A stretch of DNA of 64,000 nucleotides from Dokdonella sp. (GTDB lineage: Bacteria; Pseudomonadota; Gammaproteobacteria; Xanthomonadales; Rhodanobacteraceae): contig JALOBC010000007.1 in NCBI GenBank assembly GCA_023228465.1, forward strand, positions 51,006 through 115,005, given 5' to 3'. This document shows positions 17,729 to 26,210 of the stretch, one piece after another. The notes below the pieces were generated by a model. The model was not told the DNA's origin, did not search any database, and worked only from the letters and a program-made list of their open reading frames with translations. The first letter of the stretch is position 1, and each line of letters starts with the position of its first letter. The position numbers and the translations under genes were made by a program.

Positions 17729-18478
17729 ATGAAACATCTGTTTGCCGCGCTTTGCATGCTGCTGTTGACCGCGCCCGCGCTCGCCGCCGAGGCGCAGGGC
17801 AAGGCCCCCGATCCCGCAAACGCGCCTGCCGTGCGCACCCTGGTGCTGGTGCGCCACGGACTCTACGAGCGCGATCCGCAGGCGGACGAAAGGCTGGGGC
17901 CGCACCTTGCGCCGATCGGCGTGGCACAGGCGCAGCTGGCCGGCGCCCGTCTCGCCGGCATGCCGGGCCACTTCGACGCCCTCTGGTCAAGCCCGGTGCA
18001 GCGCGCGCGTGATACCGCGGCCGTGATCGCCGCAGACTTTCCCGGCCGCCGGTTCGAGATCGTCGACGATCTTGCCGAGTGCACACCGCCGACGCGCCGC
18101 GAGGACGTCATGCAGCGCAAGACCGCCGAAGGCCTGGCGCGCTGCAAGGCCCAGCTCGACCGGGCCTTCGATCGGTTCTTCAAGCCCGCCAGCGGCACGC
18201 CGCGCACCGAGATGCTGGTCTGCCATGGCAACGTCATCCGCTACCTGGTCAGTCGCGCGCTCGGTGTGGACACCATGAGCTGGCTGGAGATGTCGGTGCG
18301 CCATGCCAGCATCACCACCATTCGCATCGAAGCCGATGGACGTTTCAAGGTGATCGCGGTGGGCGACAGCGGGCACATTCCGCCGAACATGCAGAGTGGC
18401 GCGACCGGCGACCCCAGGCGCAGCCTGGCGATCCCGCCCTTGCCGTTGGTGCGGGATACCCAGCCTGCCGGAACGTAG
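17729..18478 (+). CDS. Secreted histidine phosphatase family protein
   Basis: A 249-residue protein with a signal peptide (residues 1-20, ending PALAA). The catalytic RHG motif occurs as TLVLVRHGLYE, with the second-half arginine in SSPVQRARDTA and the C-terminal catalytic His in EMLVCHGNVIRYL. This is branch 1 of the histidine phosphatase superfamily (phosphoglycerate mutase-like, SixA/PGAM5-like). Export suggests a periplasmic phosphatase acting on phosphoesters or phosphoproteins; substrate unknown. The ATG at 17729 gives the signal peptide directly; the longer frame upstream overlaps the divergent M28 gene promoter. Confidence 0.88.
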   Translation: MKHLFAALCMLLLTAPALAAEAQGKAPDPANAPAVRTLVLVRHGLYERDPQADERLGPHLAPIGVAQAQLAGARLAGMPGHFDALWSSPVQRARDTAAVIAADFPGRRFEIVDDLAECTPPTRREDVMQRKTAEGLARCKAQLDRAFDRFFKPASGTPRTEMLVCHGNVIRYLVSRALGVDTMSWLEMSVRHASITTIRIEADGRFKVIAVGDSGHIPPNMQSGATGDPRRSLAIPPLPLVRDTQPAGT

Positions 18479-18484
18479 CCCGCC

Positions 18485-20536
18485 TCAGGCGGGCGCGGTC
18501 AGCTCCGGGGCATCCCAGCCGGGACGCGGGGCAAAGCGCGGGCCGTAGGTGCGGGTGAGGGTTTCCAGCCTGGCCTGCAGCGCCGCGGTGCCGGTGTCGC
18601 GGATGTACTGGATGGGGCCGCCGCGGAAGGGTGCGAAGCCGGTGCCGAAGATCACGCCGGCGTCGAGCAGGTCGGCATCGTCCACCACGCGGTCGTGCAG
18701 ACAGGCCACGGCTTCGTTGAGCAGCGGCAGGATGAGCCGGTCCTCGAGGTCGGCCGGCGCCTGGTCGGCCGGATCGACCGCAGGCTTCTGCGGCTTGCCA
18801 TCCTCCCACTTGTAGAAGCCCTGGCCGTCCTTCTTGCCGCGCTTGCCCCCCTGGACGAGTTCCTCCAGGGCCGGGGGGATTTCGAGCTCGAGGAACGGAC
18901 CGAGCACCGCGCCGACCGAGGCGGCCACGTCCAGGCCCACCGTATCGATCAGCTCGATCGGCCCCATCGGCATGCCGAAGTGCCTGGCCGCCTTGTCGAT
19001 CACCGGACCCGGGATGCCTTCGCTGAAGGCGCGTGCCGCCTCCAGCATGTAGGGCATGAGAATGCGGTTGACGAGGAAGCCCGGCGTGCCAGCCACCGCC
19101 AGCGGCAGCTTGCCGATGGCCCTGCAGAACGCCAGCGCACGTTTCTCGCTGGCGTCGGCCAGGCGGTCGTGGCGCACCACCTCGACCAGCGGCATCAGGG
19201 CCACCGGGTTGAAGTAGTGCAGGCCGAGGAAGCGGCCGGGCTGGGCCACTGCCTGGCGCAGTTCGTCGAGCGGAATGCTGGAGGTATTGGTGGCCAGCAG
19301 CGCATCGGCCTTCAGTTTCGGCTCGGCGTCCCGGTACAGCGCTTCCTTCGCCTCGCCGTTCTCGTAGATGGCCTCGATCAGCAGGTCTGCCGCGGCGATG
19401 CCGCTGCCCTCGACGTCGGCGCGCAGGCGCGCCAGTGCGGCGTCGATGCGCTCGGGGGTCTTCAATCTTCGGGTGAACAGGGTGCGGGCACGCTCCAGCG
19501 CCGGCTGCACGTACTTCATTTCGCGATCCTGCAGGGTCACCTGGAACTCGCGCAGCGCGCACCAGGCGGCAATGTCGCCGCCCATGACGCCGGCGCCGAC
19601 CACGTGCACGTGGTGGATGCCGTGCTCGGCATCCTTGCCCAGTGACTTCAGGCGTTCCTGCAGGAAGAACACGCGCACCAGCTGGCGGGCGGTGGGCGTG
19701 GCGGCGAGTTTCGCCACTGCGCGTGCCTCCAGCTTCAGGCGCTGGCTGAGGCGGGCGCCACCGCGGCGCCAGGTGTCGATGAGCGCAAACGGCGCGGGAT
19801 AATGCTGCTTGCGCACCTTGGCCGCGGTCTGCTTGAGCATCAGCTCGGCGAGCACCTGGCGCGCCGGCCAGGTGTTGCTCGCCCAGGCCGTGGCGCGCTG
19901 CCTGAGGCTGCGGTGCGGCGGGCGGGTGATGAGCTCCCTGGCGGTCTGCAGCAGCCGGTCCGCGTCGGCCAGGCGATCGACCAGGCCCAGCTTGCGGCAG
20001 TTTTCCGCCGAGGCGGCGCGGCCGGTCAGCATCAGTTCGAGTGCCGCCGGGGCGCCGATCAGGCGTGGCAGGCGCGCGCTGCCACCCCAGCCGGGAAAGA
20101 TCCCGAGCTTGACTTCGGGCAGGCCGATGCGCGTGGACGGATCGCGCGACGCGACCCGGTAGCGGCAGGCCAGGGCCATCTCGGTGCCGCCGCCCATGCA
20201 GGCGCCGTGGATCGCGGCCACGGTCGGGCAGGGCAGCTGGGCGAGTTTCTGCAGCACGCGCTGGCCGTTCTCCAGGACATCCTGGACGCGGCCGTCGCGC
20301 GCGTACTGTTCGAATTCGGTGAGATCGGCGCCGACGATGAAGCCGCGCTTGCCGGAGCGGATCACCACGCCGCGCGGCGGCTCGAAGGACAGTCGCTCGA
20401 CGATCTCGGCCAGCTCATCCATGACCTCGCGGCTCAGCGCGTTGGCCGAGCGGCCGGCGCGATCGAGGGTCAGCGTGACAATGCCATCTTCGTCGAGCGA
20501 TGACTGCCAATGCTGGAAACGCAGGCCTTCGAACAT
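18485..20536 (-). CDS. fadJ: FadJ-like bifunctional enoyl-CoA hydratase / 3-hydroxyacyl-CoA dehydrogenase
   Basis: A 683-residue cytosolic enzyme of fatty-acid beta-oxidation. Residues 1-190 are a crotonase domain with the oxyanion region FIVGADLTEF and ACMGGGTEMALACRYRV, including the glutamates of KLGIFPGWGGSARLPRLIG. Residues about 300-480 are the NAD-binding Rossmann domain (VHVVGAGVMGGDIAAW), and two C-terminal 3-hydroxyacyl-CoA dehydrogenase domains follow (GFLVNRILMPYMLEA; FGTGFAPFRGGPIQY). The size is close to FadJ/FadB. No thiolase gene lies next to it. FadJ rather than FadB is a guess from the context; the symbol is tentative. Confidence 0.85.
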   Translation of the reverse strand: MFEGLRFQHWQSSLDEDGIVTLTLDRAGRSANALSREVMDELAEIVERLSFEPPRGVVIRSGKRGFIVGADLTEFEQYARDGRVQDVLENGQRVLQKLAQLPCPTVAAIHGACMGGGTEMALACRYRVASRDPSTRIGLPEVKLGIFPGWGGSARLPRLIGAPAALELMLTGRAASAENCRKLGLVDRLADADRLLQTARELITRPPHRSLRQRATAWASNTWPARQVLAELMLKQTAAKVRKQHYPAPFALIDTWRRGGARLSQRLKLEARAVAKLAATPTARQLVRVFFLQERLKSLGKDAEHGIHHVHVVGAGVMGGDIAAWCALREFQVTLQDREMKYVQPALERARTLFTRRLKTPERIDAALARLRADVEGSGIAAADLLIEAIYENGEAKEALYRDAEPKLKADALLATNTSSIPLDELRQAVAQPGRFLGLHYFNPVALMPLVEVVRHDRLADASEKRALAFCRAIGKLPLAVAGTPGFLVNRILMPYMLEAARAFSEGIPGPVIDKAARHFGMPMGPIELIDTVGLDVAASVGAVLGPFLELEIPPALEELVQGGKRGKKDGQGFYKWEDGKPQKPAVDPADQAPADLEDRLILPLLNEAVACLHDRVVDDADLLDAGVIFGTGFAPFRGGPIQYIRDTGTAALQARLETLTRTYGPRFAPRPGWDAPELTAPA

Positions 20537-20621
20537 GGCAGGCTCCGGAAATCGCTGGCGGGATGGCTATAATCCCGGCAAGCCGTACGTCGGGTCAATG
20601 CGGCGGTCCAGGGAGACGCTG

Positions 20622-21110
20622 GTGGTCGATCAAGCCGACGGTCTCGTCGTCGTACGCAAGCTGTTCGAGCGCATCGTGGGTTCGTCGCAGCATCTGCTCG
20701 CCTTGCAGACGGTGCAGGCCGGCGAGGTGCTGGCGCAACTGCGCATCTTCGCCATGCGCGGTGGCGCGTCGGTGTATGCCTGGGAGCCCGATGCCGGCCT
20801 GGTCTCGCTGCGCGAAAGCGGCCTCAACGTGCCCGGTTCGCGGCGCCTGACCGATGCGCTGCGCTATATCACGCACAGCACGCATTTTGGCGTGTACCTG
20901 TTTACTGCCTTCGAGGAGCACCTCAAGGCGGTCGATATCCTGCTGCTGCGGCGCATCTCGCGCATGGCGACGCCGAACGGGCGCAAGCTGGTGTTTCTCG
21001 GCGCCAGCGTCGAAATGCCGGAAGAACTGGAAGGCTTCTTCGACCGGCTGGAGGGTGCCGGTACCGTGCGGCCGCAACTGCGCCTGCGCGACGGCCGGTG
21101 GGTGGCCTGA
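20622..21110 (+). CDS. Hypothetical protein next to a c-di-GMP enzyme (162 aa)
   Basis: From a GTG with AGGGAG six bases upstream (an ATG at 20598 has no good site). The fold looks alpha/beta, with segments GGASVYAWEPDAGL, THFGVYLFTAFEEHL and GRKLVFLGASVEMPEELE. This pattern resembles the N-terminal non-ATPase domain of some AAA proteases/unfoldases (the part before the Walker A motif), but no ATPase follows; I treat the similarity as weak. Its stop is two bases before the start of the GGDEF/EAL gene, so it is probably a partner or regulator of that protein. Confidence 0.6.
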   Translation: MVDQADGLVVVRKLFERIVGSSQHLLALQTVQAGEVLAQLRIFAMRGGASVYAWEPDAGLVSLRESGLNVPGSRRLTDALRYITHSTHFGVYLFTAFEEHLKAVDILLLRRISRMATPNGRKLVFLGASVEMPEELEGFFDRLEGAGTVRPQLRLRDGRWVA

Positions 21111-21112
21111 GC

Positions 21113-23695
21113 ATGCCAGGGCCGGCCGGGGCGGCAGGCGGCGCGGCACTGATCGTGGCTTCCGGCCGCGAGGACCGCCGGGTCCTGTTCGACGTACTCG
21201 ACGCCCTGCAGCTCGACGCGGTCTATTCGGCCCGCGACACGCGCCAGGCCCGCGCATTCTTTGCCGAGGATCCGTCGATCCGCCTGGTGCTGCTGGAGTT
21301 TGCCGCCGATCCGGTCGAGGCCGCGGCGTTTTGCGCCGAGGTGGCCGATCGCGTGCCGGTGATCGGCGTCGTCGGCGATGCCGCCGCGCGCGGCGGCGCC
21401 AAGCCGGCCGGGTTGGTCGAATGGATCGCCAGTCCCGTGCGTGCCTTCGACGCGACCGCGCGCATCGAGGCCGCACTGGCGGCGCAAGGCGGCGCGCCGG
21501 CCACGCCGCTGGCGATGAGTGGCGAGGCCGACCGCTACCGTTTCGTATTCGAGGGCAGCATCGACGAGCTGGCCATCGTCGATCCGCAGAGCGGCTGCAT
21601 CCTGGATGTCAATGCCGCCTTCGTGCAGCGTTCCGGCCACGCGCGGACGGAACTCATCGGCGCGCGCATCGATCGCTTCGACGCCCTGCTCGATCCGGCC
21701 CAGCGCAGCGCCTGGGCAACGCACCTGGGCGGCGCGGACAGCTGCAGCCTGCGCTGTCGCAAGCCGCGCGCGGACGGCGATTCCTACCGCGTGGACATGC
21801 ATGTGCGCCGGGCCCTGCGCGATGGCAGCCTGGTGCACCTGTACATGTTCCGCGATATCGGCGAGCTGGGCCGCTGCCGGGATGCGCTGGACGCGGTGGC
21901 GCAGCTCACGCGTTCCGCGGCCCAGCACGAGGGCATGTTCGACACCCTCGCGCGCGCGCTTGGCGAGTGGCTGGCGCCGGAGCTGGTCGCCGTGGTCGCC
22001 GCGCCGAACGGGCCGGCCACCATGCCGGAAGTGCTGATGTTCCATCACCGCGTGGGGACCGACTCCGGCCTCGACCTGTTTGCCATCAACGCGCTCACCG
22101 AAGCCCTGGATGGCAATGAAGTGGTGCGTGCGAACGGCGCCTGGCGGCATCCGAATTCGGCCGATTTCGTGCGCGCCAACGGTCTCGAATGCATGGTGGC
22201 GCTGCCGCTTTGCGACGAGCGCCAGGATGTGCTTGGCGTCCTGCTGCTCGCGCGGTCGCGTGCGCTGGATGCCGAAGGCAGCGCGCTGGCGGCCCTGCGC
22301 GTGTTTGCCGCGGCCGCCGCCGCGGAGCTGGCGCTGCGCCAGTTGCGCGAACGCGATCGCAGCGTCAGCCTGGGTGATCCGCTCACCGGGCTGCCCAACC
22401 GGCTGCTTTTCAACGATCGCCTGGAACTGGCCATCCGCGAGGCGCAGCGCAGCCAGGAGCACTTCGCGCTGCTGTTCGTCGATCTGGACCGTTTCAAGAC
22501 CATCAACGACTCGCTCGGCCACGGCGTGGGCGACCAGGTGCTGATCGCGGTCGCCAACCGCCTGCGTGCCTGCGTGCGCGAATCGGACACGGTGGCGCGC
22601 TATGCCGGCGACGAGTTCACCCTGATCCTGCGCCACGTGGGCCAGCGCGAGGATGCCGTGCGCGTGGCCGACAAGATCGTGCGCGCGATGGAGGCGCCGC
22701 TCGAGCTTGCCGATGGCCTGGAGCTGGGCATCACCGCCTCGCTGGGCCTGAGCTTCTACCCGGAGGACGCCACCGATGCCGAACGCCTGCTCAAGCACGC
22801 CGATGTCGCCATGTATTCGGCCAAGGGGCTGGGCCGCAACAACGTGCAGGCCTATGTCGCCGTGCCCGAGGAAGCCCATCAGCAACGCCTGATGCTGGAA
22901 ACCAAGCTGCGCCAGGCCGAGGCCAGCGGGCAGTTGCGCGCCTTCTACCAGCCGCAGCTGGGCACCGCCAGCGAGGATATCGTCGGCATGGAGGCACTGA
23001 TCCGCTGGGAGCATCCGGAGCTGGGCATGATCAGCCCCGGGTTCTTCATCCCGCTGGCCGAGGAGTCCGGACTCATCATCTCGATGGGCGAATGGATCCT
23101 GCGCCAGGCCTGCCATGATGCGCAGCGCTGGGTGCAGAAGTTCGGCCTGCGCCTGCGCGTGGGGGTGAACCTCTCGGCCCTGCAGTTGCGCCAGCCCGGC
23201 TTCGTGCGCCTGGTGGCGGCCGTGCTGCGCGACAGCGGCCTGCCACCGCAACTGCTGGATCTGGAGATCACCGAGAGCATGAGCATGAAGTCGATCCCGA
23301 ACCTGCTGGAAACCCTGAACGGCCTGCGCCGCATGGGTTGCGGCGTGTCGATCGACGATTTCGGCACCGGCCAGGCTTCGCTGGAATACATGCGCCGCTT
23401 CCCGGCCGATCGCATCAAGATCGACCAGGCCTTCGTGCGCAACATCGGCATCGATCCGGATGACGAGGCGATCGTGCACGGCACCATCACGATGGCGCAC
23501 AACCTCAAGCGCGAGGTAGTGGCCGAGGGCGTGGAGAGCGAGCAGCACCTGGAGTTCCTGCGCAAGCAGGGTTGCGAGGTGGTGCAGGGCTTCCTGTTCT
23601 GCCGCCCGTTGCCGGCGGCCGGATTCGAGCGCCTGCTCGAACAGCGCGCCCACCTGCTGGGCGAAATGCGCGGCGCGCCGGCGATTCCCGCTTGA
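21113..23695 (+). CDS. Receiver-like/PAS/GAF/GGDEF/EAL cyclic-di-GMP protein
   Basis: An 860-residue signalling protein without membrane segments. Order: a degenerate receiver-like domain (about 10-130; the acceptor position reads LLEF, Glu instead of Asp), a PAS domain (about 140-265), a GAF-like domain (about 275-425), a GGDEF domain (about 430-590) and an EAL domain (about 605-855). The cyclase motif is AGDEF (Ala498), so cyclase activity may be reduced. The phosphodiesterase residues look intact: EAL (Glu627), the NLSALQLRQ, DDFGTG and EGVE motifs. The likely net activity is c-di-GMP hydrolysis regulated by the N-terminal sensors. Cotranscribed with the small hypothetical gene upstream. 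Confidence 0.92.
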   Translation: MPGPAGAAGGAALIVASGREDRRVLFDVLDALQLDAVYSARDTRQARAFFAEDPSIRLVLLEFAADPVEAAAFCAEVADRVPVIGVVGDAAARGGAKPAGLVEWIASPVRAFDATARIEAALAAQGGAPATPLAMSGEADRYRFVFEGSIDELAIVDPQSGCILDVNAAFVQRSGHARTELIGARIDRFDALLDPAQRSAWATHLGGADSCSLRCRKPRADGDSYRVDMHVRRALRDGSLVHLYMFRDIGELGRCRDALDAVAQLTRSAAQHEGMFDTLARALGEWLAPELVAVVAAPNGPATMPEVLMFHHRVGTDSGLDLFAINALTEALDGNEVVRANGAWRHPNSADFVRANGLECMVALPLCDERQDVLGVLLLARSRALDAEGSALAALRVFAAAAAAELALRQLRERDRSVSLGDPLTGLPNRLLFNDRLELAIREAQRSQEHFALLFVDLDRFKTINDSLGHGVGDQVLIAVANRLRACVRESDTVARYAGDEFTLILRHVGQREDAVRVADKIVRAMEAPLELADGLELGITASLGLSFYPEDATDAERLLKHADVAMYSAKGLGRNNVQAYVAVPEEAHQQRLMLETKLRQAEASGQLRAFYQPQLGTASEDIVGMEALIRWEHPELGMISPGFFIPLAEESGLIISMGEWILRQACHDAQRWVQKFGLRLRVGVNLSALQLRQPGFVRLVAAVLRDSGLPPQLLDLEITESMSMKSIPNLLETLNGLRRMGCGVSIDDFGTGQASLEYMRRFPADRIKIDQAFVRNIGIDPDDEAIVHGTITMAHNLKREVVAEGVESEQHLEFLRKQGCEVVQGFLFCRPLPAAGFERLLEQRAHLLGEMRGAPAIPA

Positions 23696-23806
23696 GCCGG
23701 CGCGGCGCCAACCCCATGTGTCTGGCAATCTTGCGCACCCCGTTCCGCCCGCGGTGGCTCCGGCGACCGGCGCGCGGCCCTTCGGAACCATTGGAGTAAG
23801 GCCCGG

Positions 23807-24388
23807 ATGGGCGAAAGCGACTCGGATCGTGCGCTCGTCGAGCGAGTTCAGCACGGCGACAAACACGCCTTTGACCTGCTGGTCAGGAAGTACCAGCACA
23901 AGCTGGTCAGCGTGATCTCGCGCTATGTCAACGACTGGAGTGAATGCCAGGACGTGGCGCAGGAGGCGTTCATCCGTGCCTATCGGGCGATCGGCTCGTT
24001 CCGCGGCGATGCGCAGTTCTATACCTGGATGTACAAGATCGCCATCAACACCGCCAAGAACCATCTCGTCTCGCAGGGGCGGCGCCCGCCGACCGAAGAC
24101 GTGGTCGTCGAGGATGCGGTGCAGTTCGAGGGCGCCACGCGCCTGCACGAGTCGGCCACGCCCGAACGCGAACTGATGCGCCAGGAAATTGAACAAACCG
24201 TGTTCGCCACTGTCCAAGCGCTGCCAGAGGAGCTGCGGACCGCGATCACGCTGCGTGAGGTGGACGGCCTGAGCTACGAGGAAATCGCGGAAGCGATGAA
24301 CTGTCCGATCGGAACAGTCAGGTCACGCATCTTCCGCGCCCGCGAGGCAATCGACGAGCGATTGCGCCCGCTGCTGTCGGAGAACTAA
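23807..24388 (+). CDS. rpoE: RNA polymerase sigma-E factor
   Basis: A 193-residue ECF sigma factor, very close to RpoE/AlgU. Region 2 (residues 10-95) includes DLLVRKYQHKLVSVISRYV and the -10 binding QDVAQEAFIRAYRAIGSF; region 4 (130-190) has LPEELRTAITLREVDGLSYEEIAEAMNCPIGTVRSRIFRAREA. It directs the envelope-stress regulon. A GGAGTAAG ribosome binding site sits at normal distance. It leads the operon rpoE-rseA-rseB, whose genes follow with 3- and 5-bp gaps, then degP. I found no sigma-E-type promoter directly in front of rpoE within the 110 bp upstream. Confidence 0.97.
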   Translation: MGESDSDRALVERVQHGDKHAFDLLVRKYQHKLVSVISRYVNDWSECQDVAQEAFIRAYRAIGSFRGDAQFYTWMYKIAINTAKNHLVSQGRRPPTEDVVVEDAVQFEGATRLHESATPERELMRQEIEQTVFATVQALPEELRTAITLREVDGLSYEEIAEAMNCPIGTVRSRIFRAREAIDERLRPLLSEN

Positions 24389-24391
24389 TCG

Positions 24392-25057
24392 ATGAACCCG
24401 ATTCACGAACAGCTTTCGGCACTGATGGATGGCGAGCTTGGCGCCGATGCCACGCGCTTCGTGCTGAAGCGCGCCGGCAGCGAGCGCGAGCTGCGCCTGG
24501 ATTGGGGCCGCTGGCATGTTGCGCGCGAGGTCCTGCGGCGCCAGGGCGGCGTGGTGTTCGTGCCCGCCGGGTTTGCCGATGCGGTGATGGCGCGGCTGGA
24601 GATGGTGCAGGTCGAGCCCCGCCGTGGCGCCGTGCATCCGTGGTTGCGCTGGGGCGCCGGTGGTGCGATTGCCGCAGCCGTAGCCGTGGCGGCCCTGATG
24701 GTCCTGCCGCCGCCCGGCGCCGAACCGGCCGGCGTGGCGCCGATGGCCACGGCAACCGCGCCGCTCACACCGGTGCAGGGCCTTGGTGCGATTGGCGCGA
24801 CACCGGTCGCGGCCACTTCGGCCGCGCGCGATTTCCGTGCCCCGCTGCTGCCCGCGACGGCGCCGATCGAGGCCGCCCCGGCCAGCTTCGGCGGTGATGC
24901 GGGGGGCGCGATCGGCTTCGACCCGCACATGCAGTCCTACCTGCTGCGCCATTACCAGAGCGTGGGCCGCAGCGGCCAGTCGCCCTACGTGCCCTACGTG
25001 TTGCTGGTGACGCCCCAGCCCGCGCCCGCGCAGCAGCCGGATCGCCAGGAGCGCTGA
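24392..25057 (+). CDS. rseA: Anti-sigma-E factor RseA
   Basis: A 221-residue single-pass membrane protein. The cytoplasmic sigma-binding domain (residues 1-80) has the RseA/MucA pattern EQLSALMDGELGAD and DWGRWHVAREVLR; a transmembrane helix lies at about 86-107 (GGAIAAAVAVAALMVL); the periplasmic tail is Ala/Pro-rich. It holds RpoE at the membrane until DegS/RseP-type proteolysis. It begins three bases after rpoE. The periplasmic tail is not conserved enough to judge the cleavage site. Confidence 0.92.
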   Translation: MNPIHEQLSALMDGELGADATRFVLKRAGSERELRLDWGRWHVAREVLRRQGGVVFVPAGFADAVMARLEMVQVEPRRGAVHPWLRWGAGGAIAAAVAVAALMVLPPPGAEPAGVAPMATATAPLTPVQGLGAIGATPVAATSAARDFRAPLLPATAPIEAAPASFGGDAGGAIGFDPHMQSYLLRHYQSVGRSGQSPYVPYVLLVTPQPAPAQQPDRQER

Positions 25058-25062
25058 GCGGC

Positions 25063-26061
25063 GTGGCAGAGCCTGCCTTCCCGTCGCGGCGCGGCGGTGC
25101 CGCAGGATGGGTCAGTGGCGTGGCGCGCGTGATGTTCGCGCTCGCCGTGCTGGGTGCGGGCGGTGCGCTGCAGGCCGCCGAGGCCACCACGCCGGAAGGG
25201 CTGCTGATGCAGATGAACCGCGCCCTGGCCAGCCTCGATTACCAGGGCAGTTTCGTCTACGAGCATGATGGCCGGCTCGATGCGCTGCGCATCTTCCACG
25301 CCGGCGCTGGCCGCGGCCGCGCGCGCCTGGTGAGCCTCAGTGGCCCGCGCAGCGAGGTGGTGCGTATCGGCAACAGCGTGACCTGCCTGCATGGCAGCGC
25401 CCCCAGCATGTTGTTCCGCGACGAGCACGATGCGCGTCTGCTGCCCCTGTTGCCGAACCTGTCCGCGCGCGCGGCGCAGCATTACACGGTGCGCGCCGGC
25501 GGCAGCGATCGGGTGGCCGGCTATCACGCGCGCATCGTCGAGGTCGTGCCACGCGACGAGTTCCTGTATGGCTACCGCGTGTGGATCGAGGAGGGCGCCC
25601 ATCTGCCGCTGCGTGCGGCCATCATCGATGCCCGCCAGCGCGCACTCGAGCAGTTCATGTTCGTCTCCCTGGAAATCGGCGCCGTGCCGAAGGAAGGCGA
25701 TCTCGCTGCCGGCGCCGAGGTCGGTCTGCTGGCCGCGGCAACCGAGGCGCCCCTGCGCACCACGCACTGGCAGGTTGCCGATCTGCCGCCAGGCTTCGTC
25801 CTGGTGCGCACGCAGCAACCCGTCGCTGGCCCGCAAGGCGCCGAGCATCAGATCTATACCGATGGGCTGGCCAACGTGTCGGTCTATGTGGAGCCGGTCA
25901 CGGCCGACCGGACGGCGCCCGAACGCGTTGCCACGCGCGGCGTCATCAATGCCTGGACGCACGCGCGCGACGGCTGGCAGGTCACCGCGCTCGGCGACGT
26001 GCCGGCCGCCACGGTCGAGCGCATGGCGCGCTCGGCGCGGCTGCTGGAGCCGTCTCGCTGA
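25063..26061 (+). CDS. rseB: Sigma-E regulatory protein RseB/MucB
   Basis: A 332-residue periplasmic protein from a GTG start. The signal sequence is preceded by a basic N-region (hydrophobic core about 22-38, VMFALAVLGAGGALQAA). The LolA/LppX-like MucB fold follows with LDYQGSFVYEHDGRLDALRIFH and YGYRVWIEEGAHLPLR, then the smaller C-terminal domain. RseB binds RseA and protects it from cleavage, releasing it when mislocalised lipopolysaccharide or lipoprotein is sensed. It follows rseA by five bases. The first 20 residues are unusual, and the true start could be further in. Confidence 0.92.
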   Translation: MAEPAFPSRRGGAAGWVSGVARVMFALAVLGAGGALQAAEATTPEGLLMQMNRALASLDYQGSFVYEHDGRLDALRIFHAGAGRGRARLVSLSGPRSEVVRIGNSVTCLHGSAPSMLFRDEHDARLLPLLPNLSARAAQHYTVRAGGSDRVAGYHARIVEVVPRDEFLYGYRVWIEEGAHLPLRAAIIDARQRALEQFMFVSLEIGAVPKEGDLAAGAEVGLLAAATEAPLRTTHWQVADLPPGFVLVRTQQPVAGPQGAEHQIYTDGLANVSVYVEPVTADRTAPERVATRGVINAWTHARDGWQVTALGDVPAATVERMARSARLLEPSR

Positions 26062-26099
26062 AGCGTTCCTGAGCGCGCGCGCGCAACAGCGCCGCAGCC

Positions 26100-26127
26100 G
26101 GAACTTTGCCGGACGCGTCGCGTCCAA
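26100..26127 (+). promoter_or_regulatory. Sigma-E promoter for degP
   Basis: GGAACTT (26100-26106), 15 bases, then GTCCAA (26122-26127) matches the sigma-E consensus GGAACTT-N15-GTCTAA with one mismatch and exact spacing. It would start transcription near 26134, giving a leader of about 77 bases before degP. degP/mucD is a classical sigma-E target, so the position is what is expected. No other match was seen in nearby intergenic DNA. Confidence 0.75.
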
Positions 26128-26210
26128 GGGGCGCCCGTTCGACGCCGGTGGTCACTGGGGGCGTCGCGGATAAAGTTCCATTCACCAGGGAAAAGCGAGG
26201 TTCAACCATC

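Noticed and set aside
20864-24217. Very long open frame (over 1100 codons) on the minus strand
   Set aside because: It lies antisense to the GGDEF/EAL and rpoE genes, whose protein families are certain; it is His/Arg/Gln-rich shadow sequence caused by high GC.
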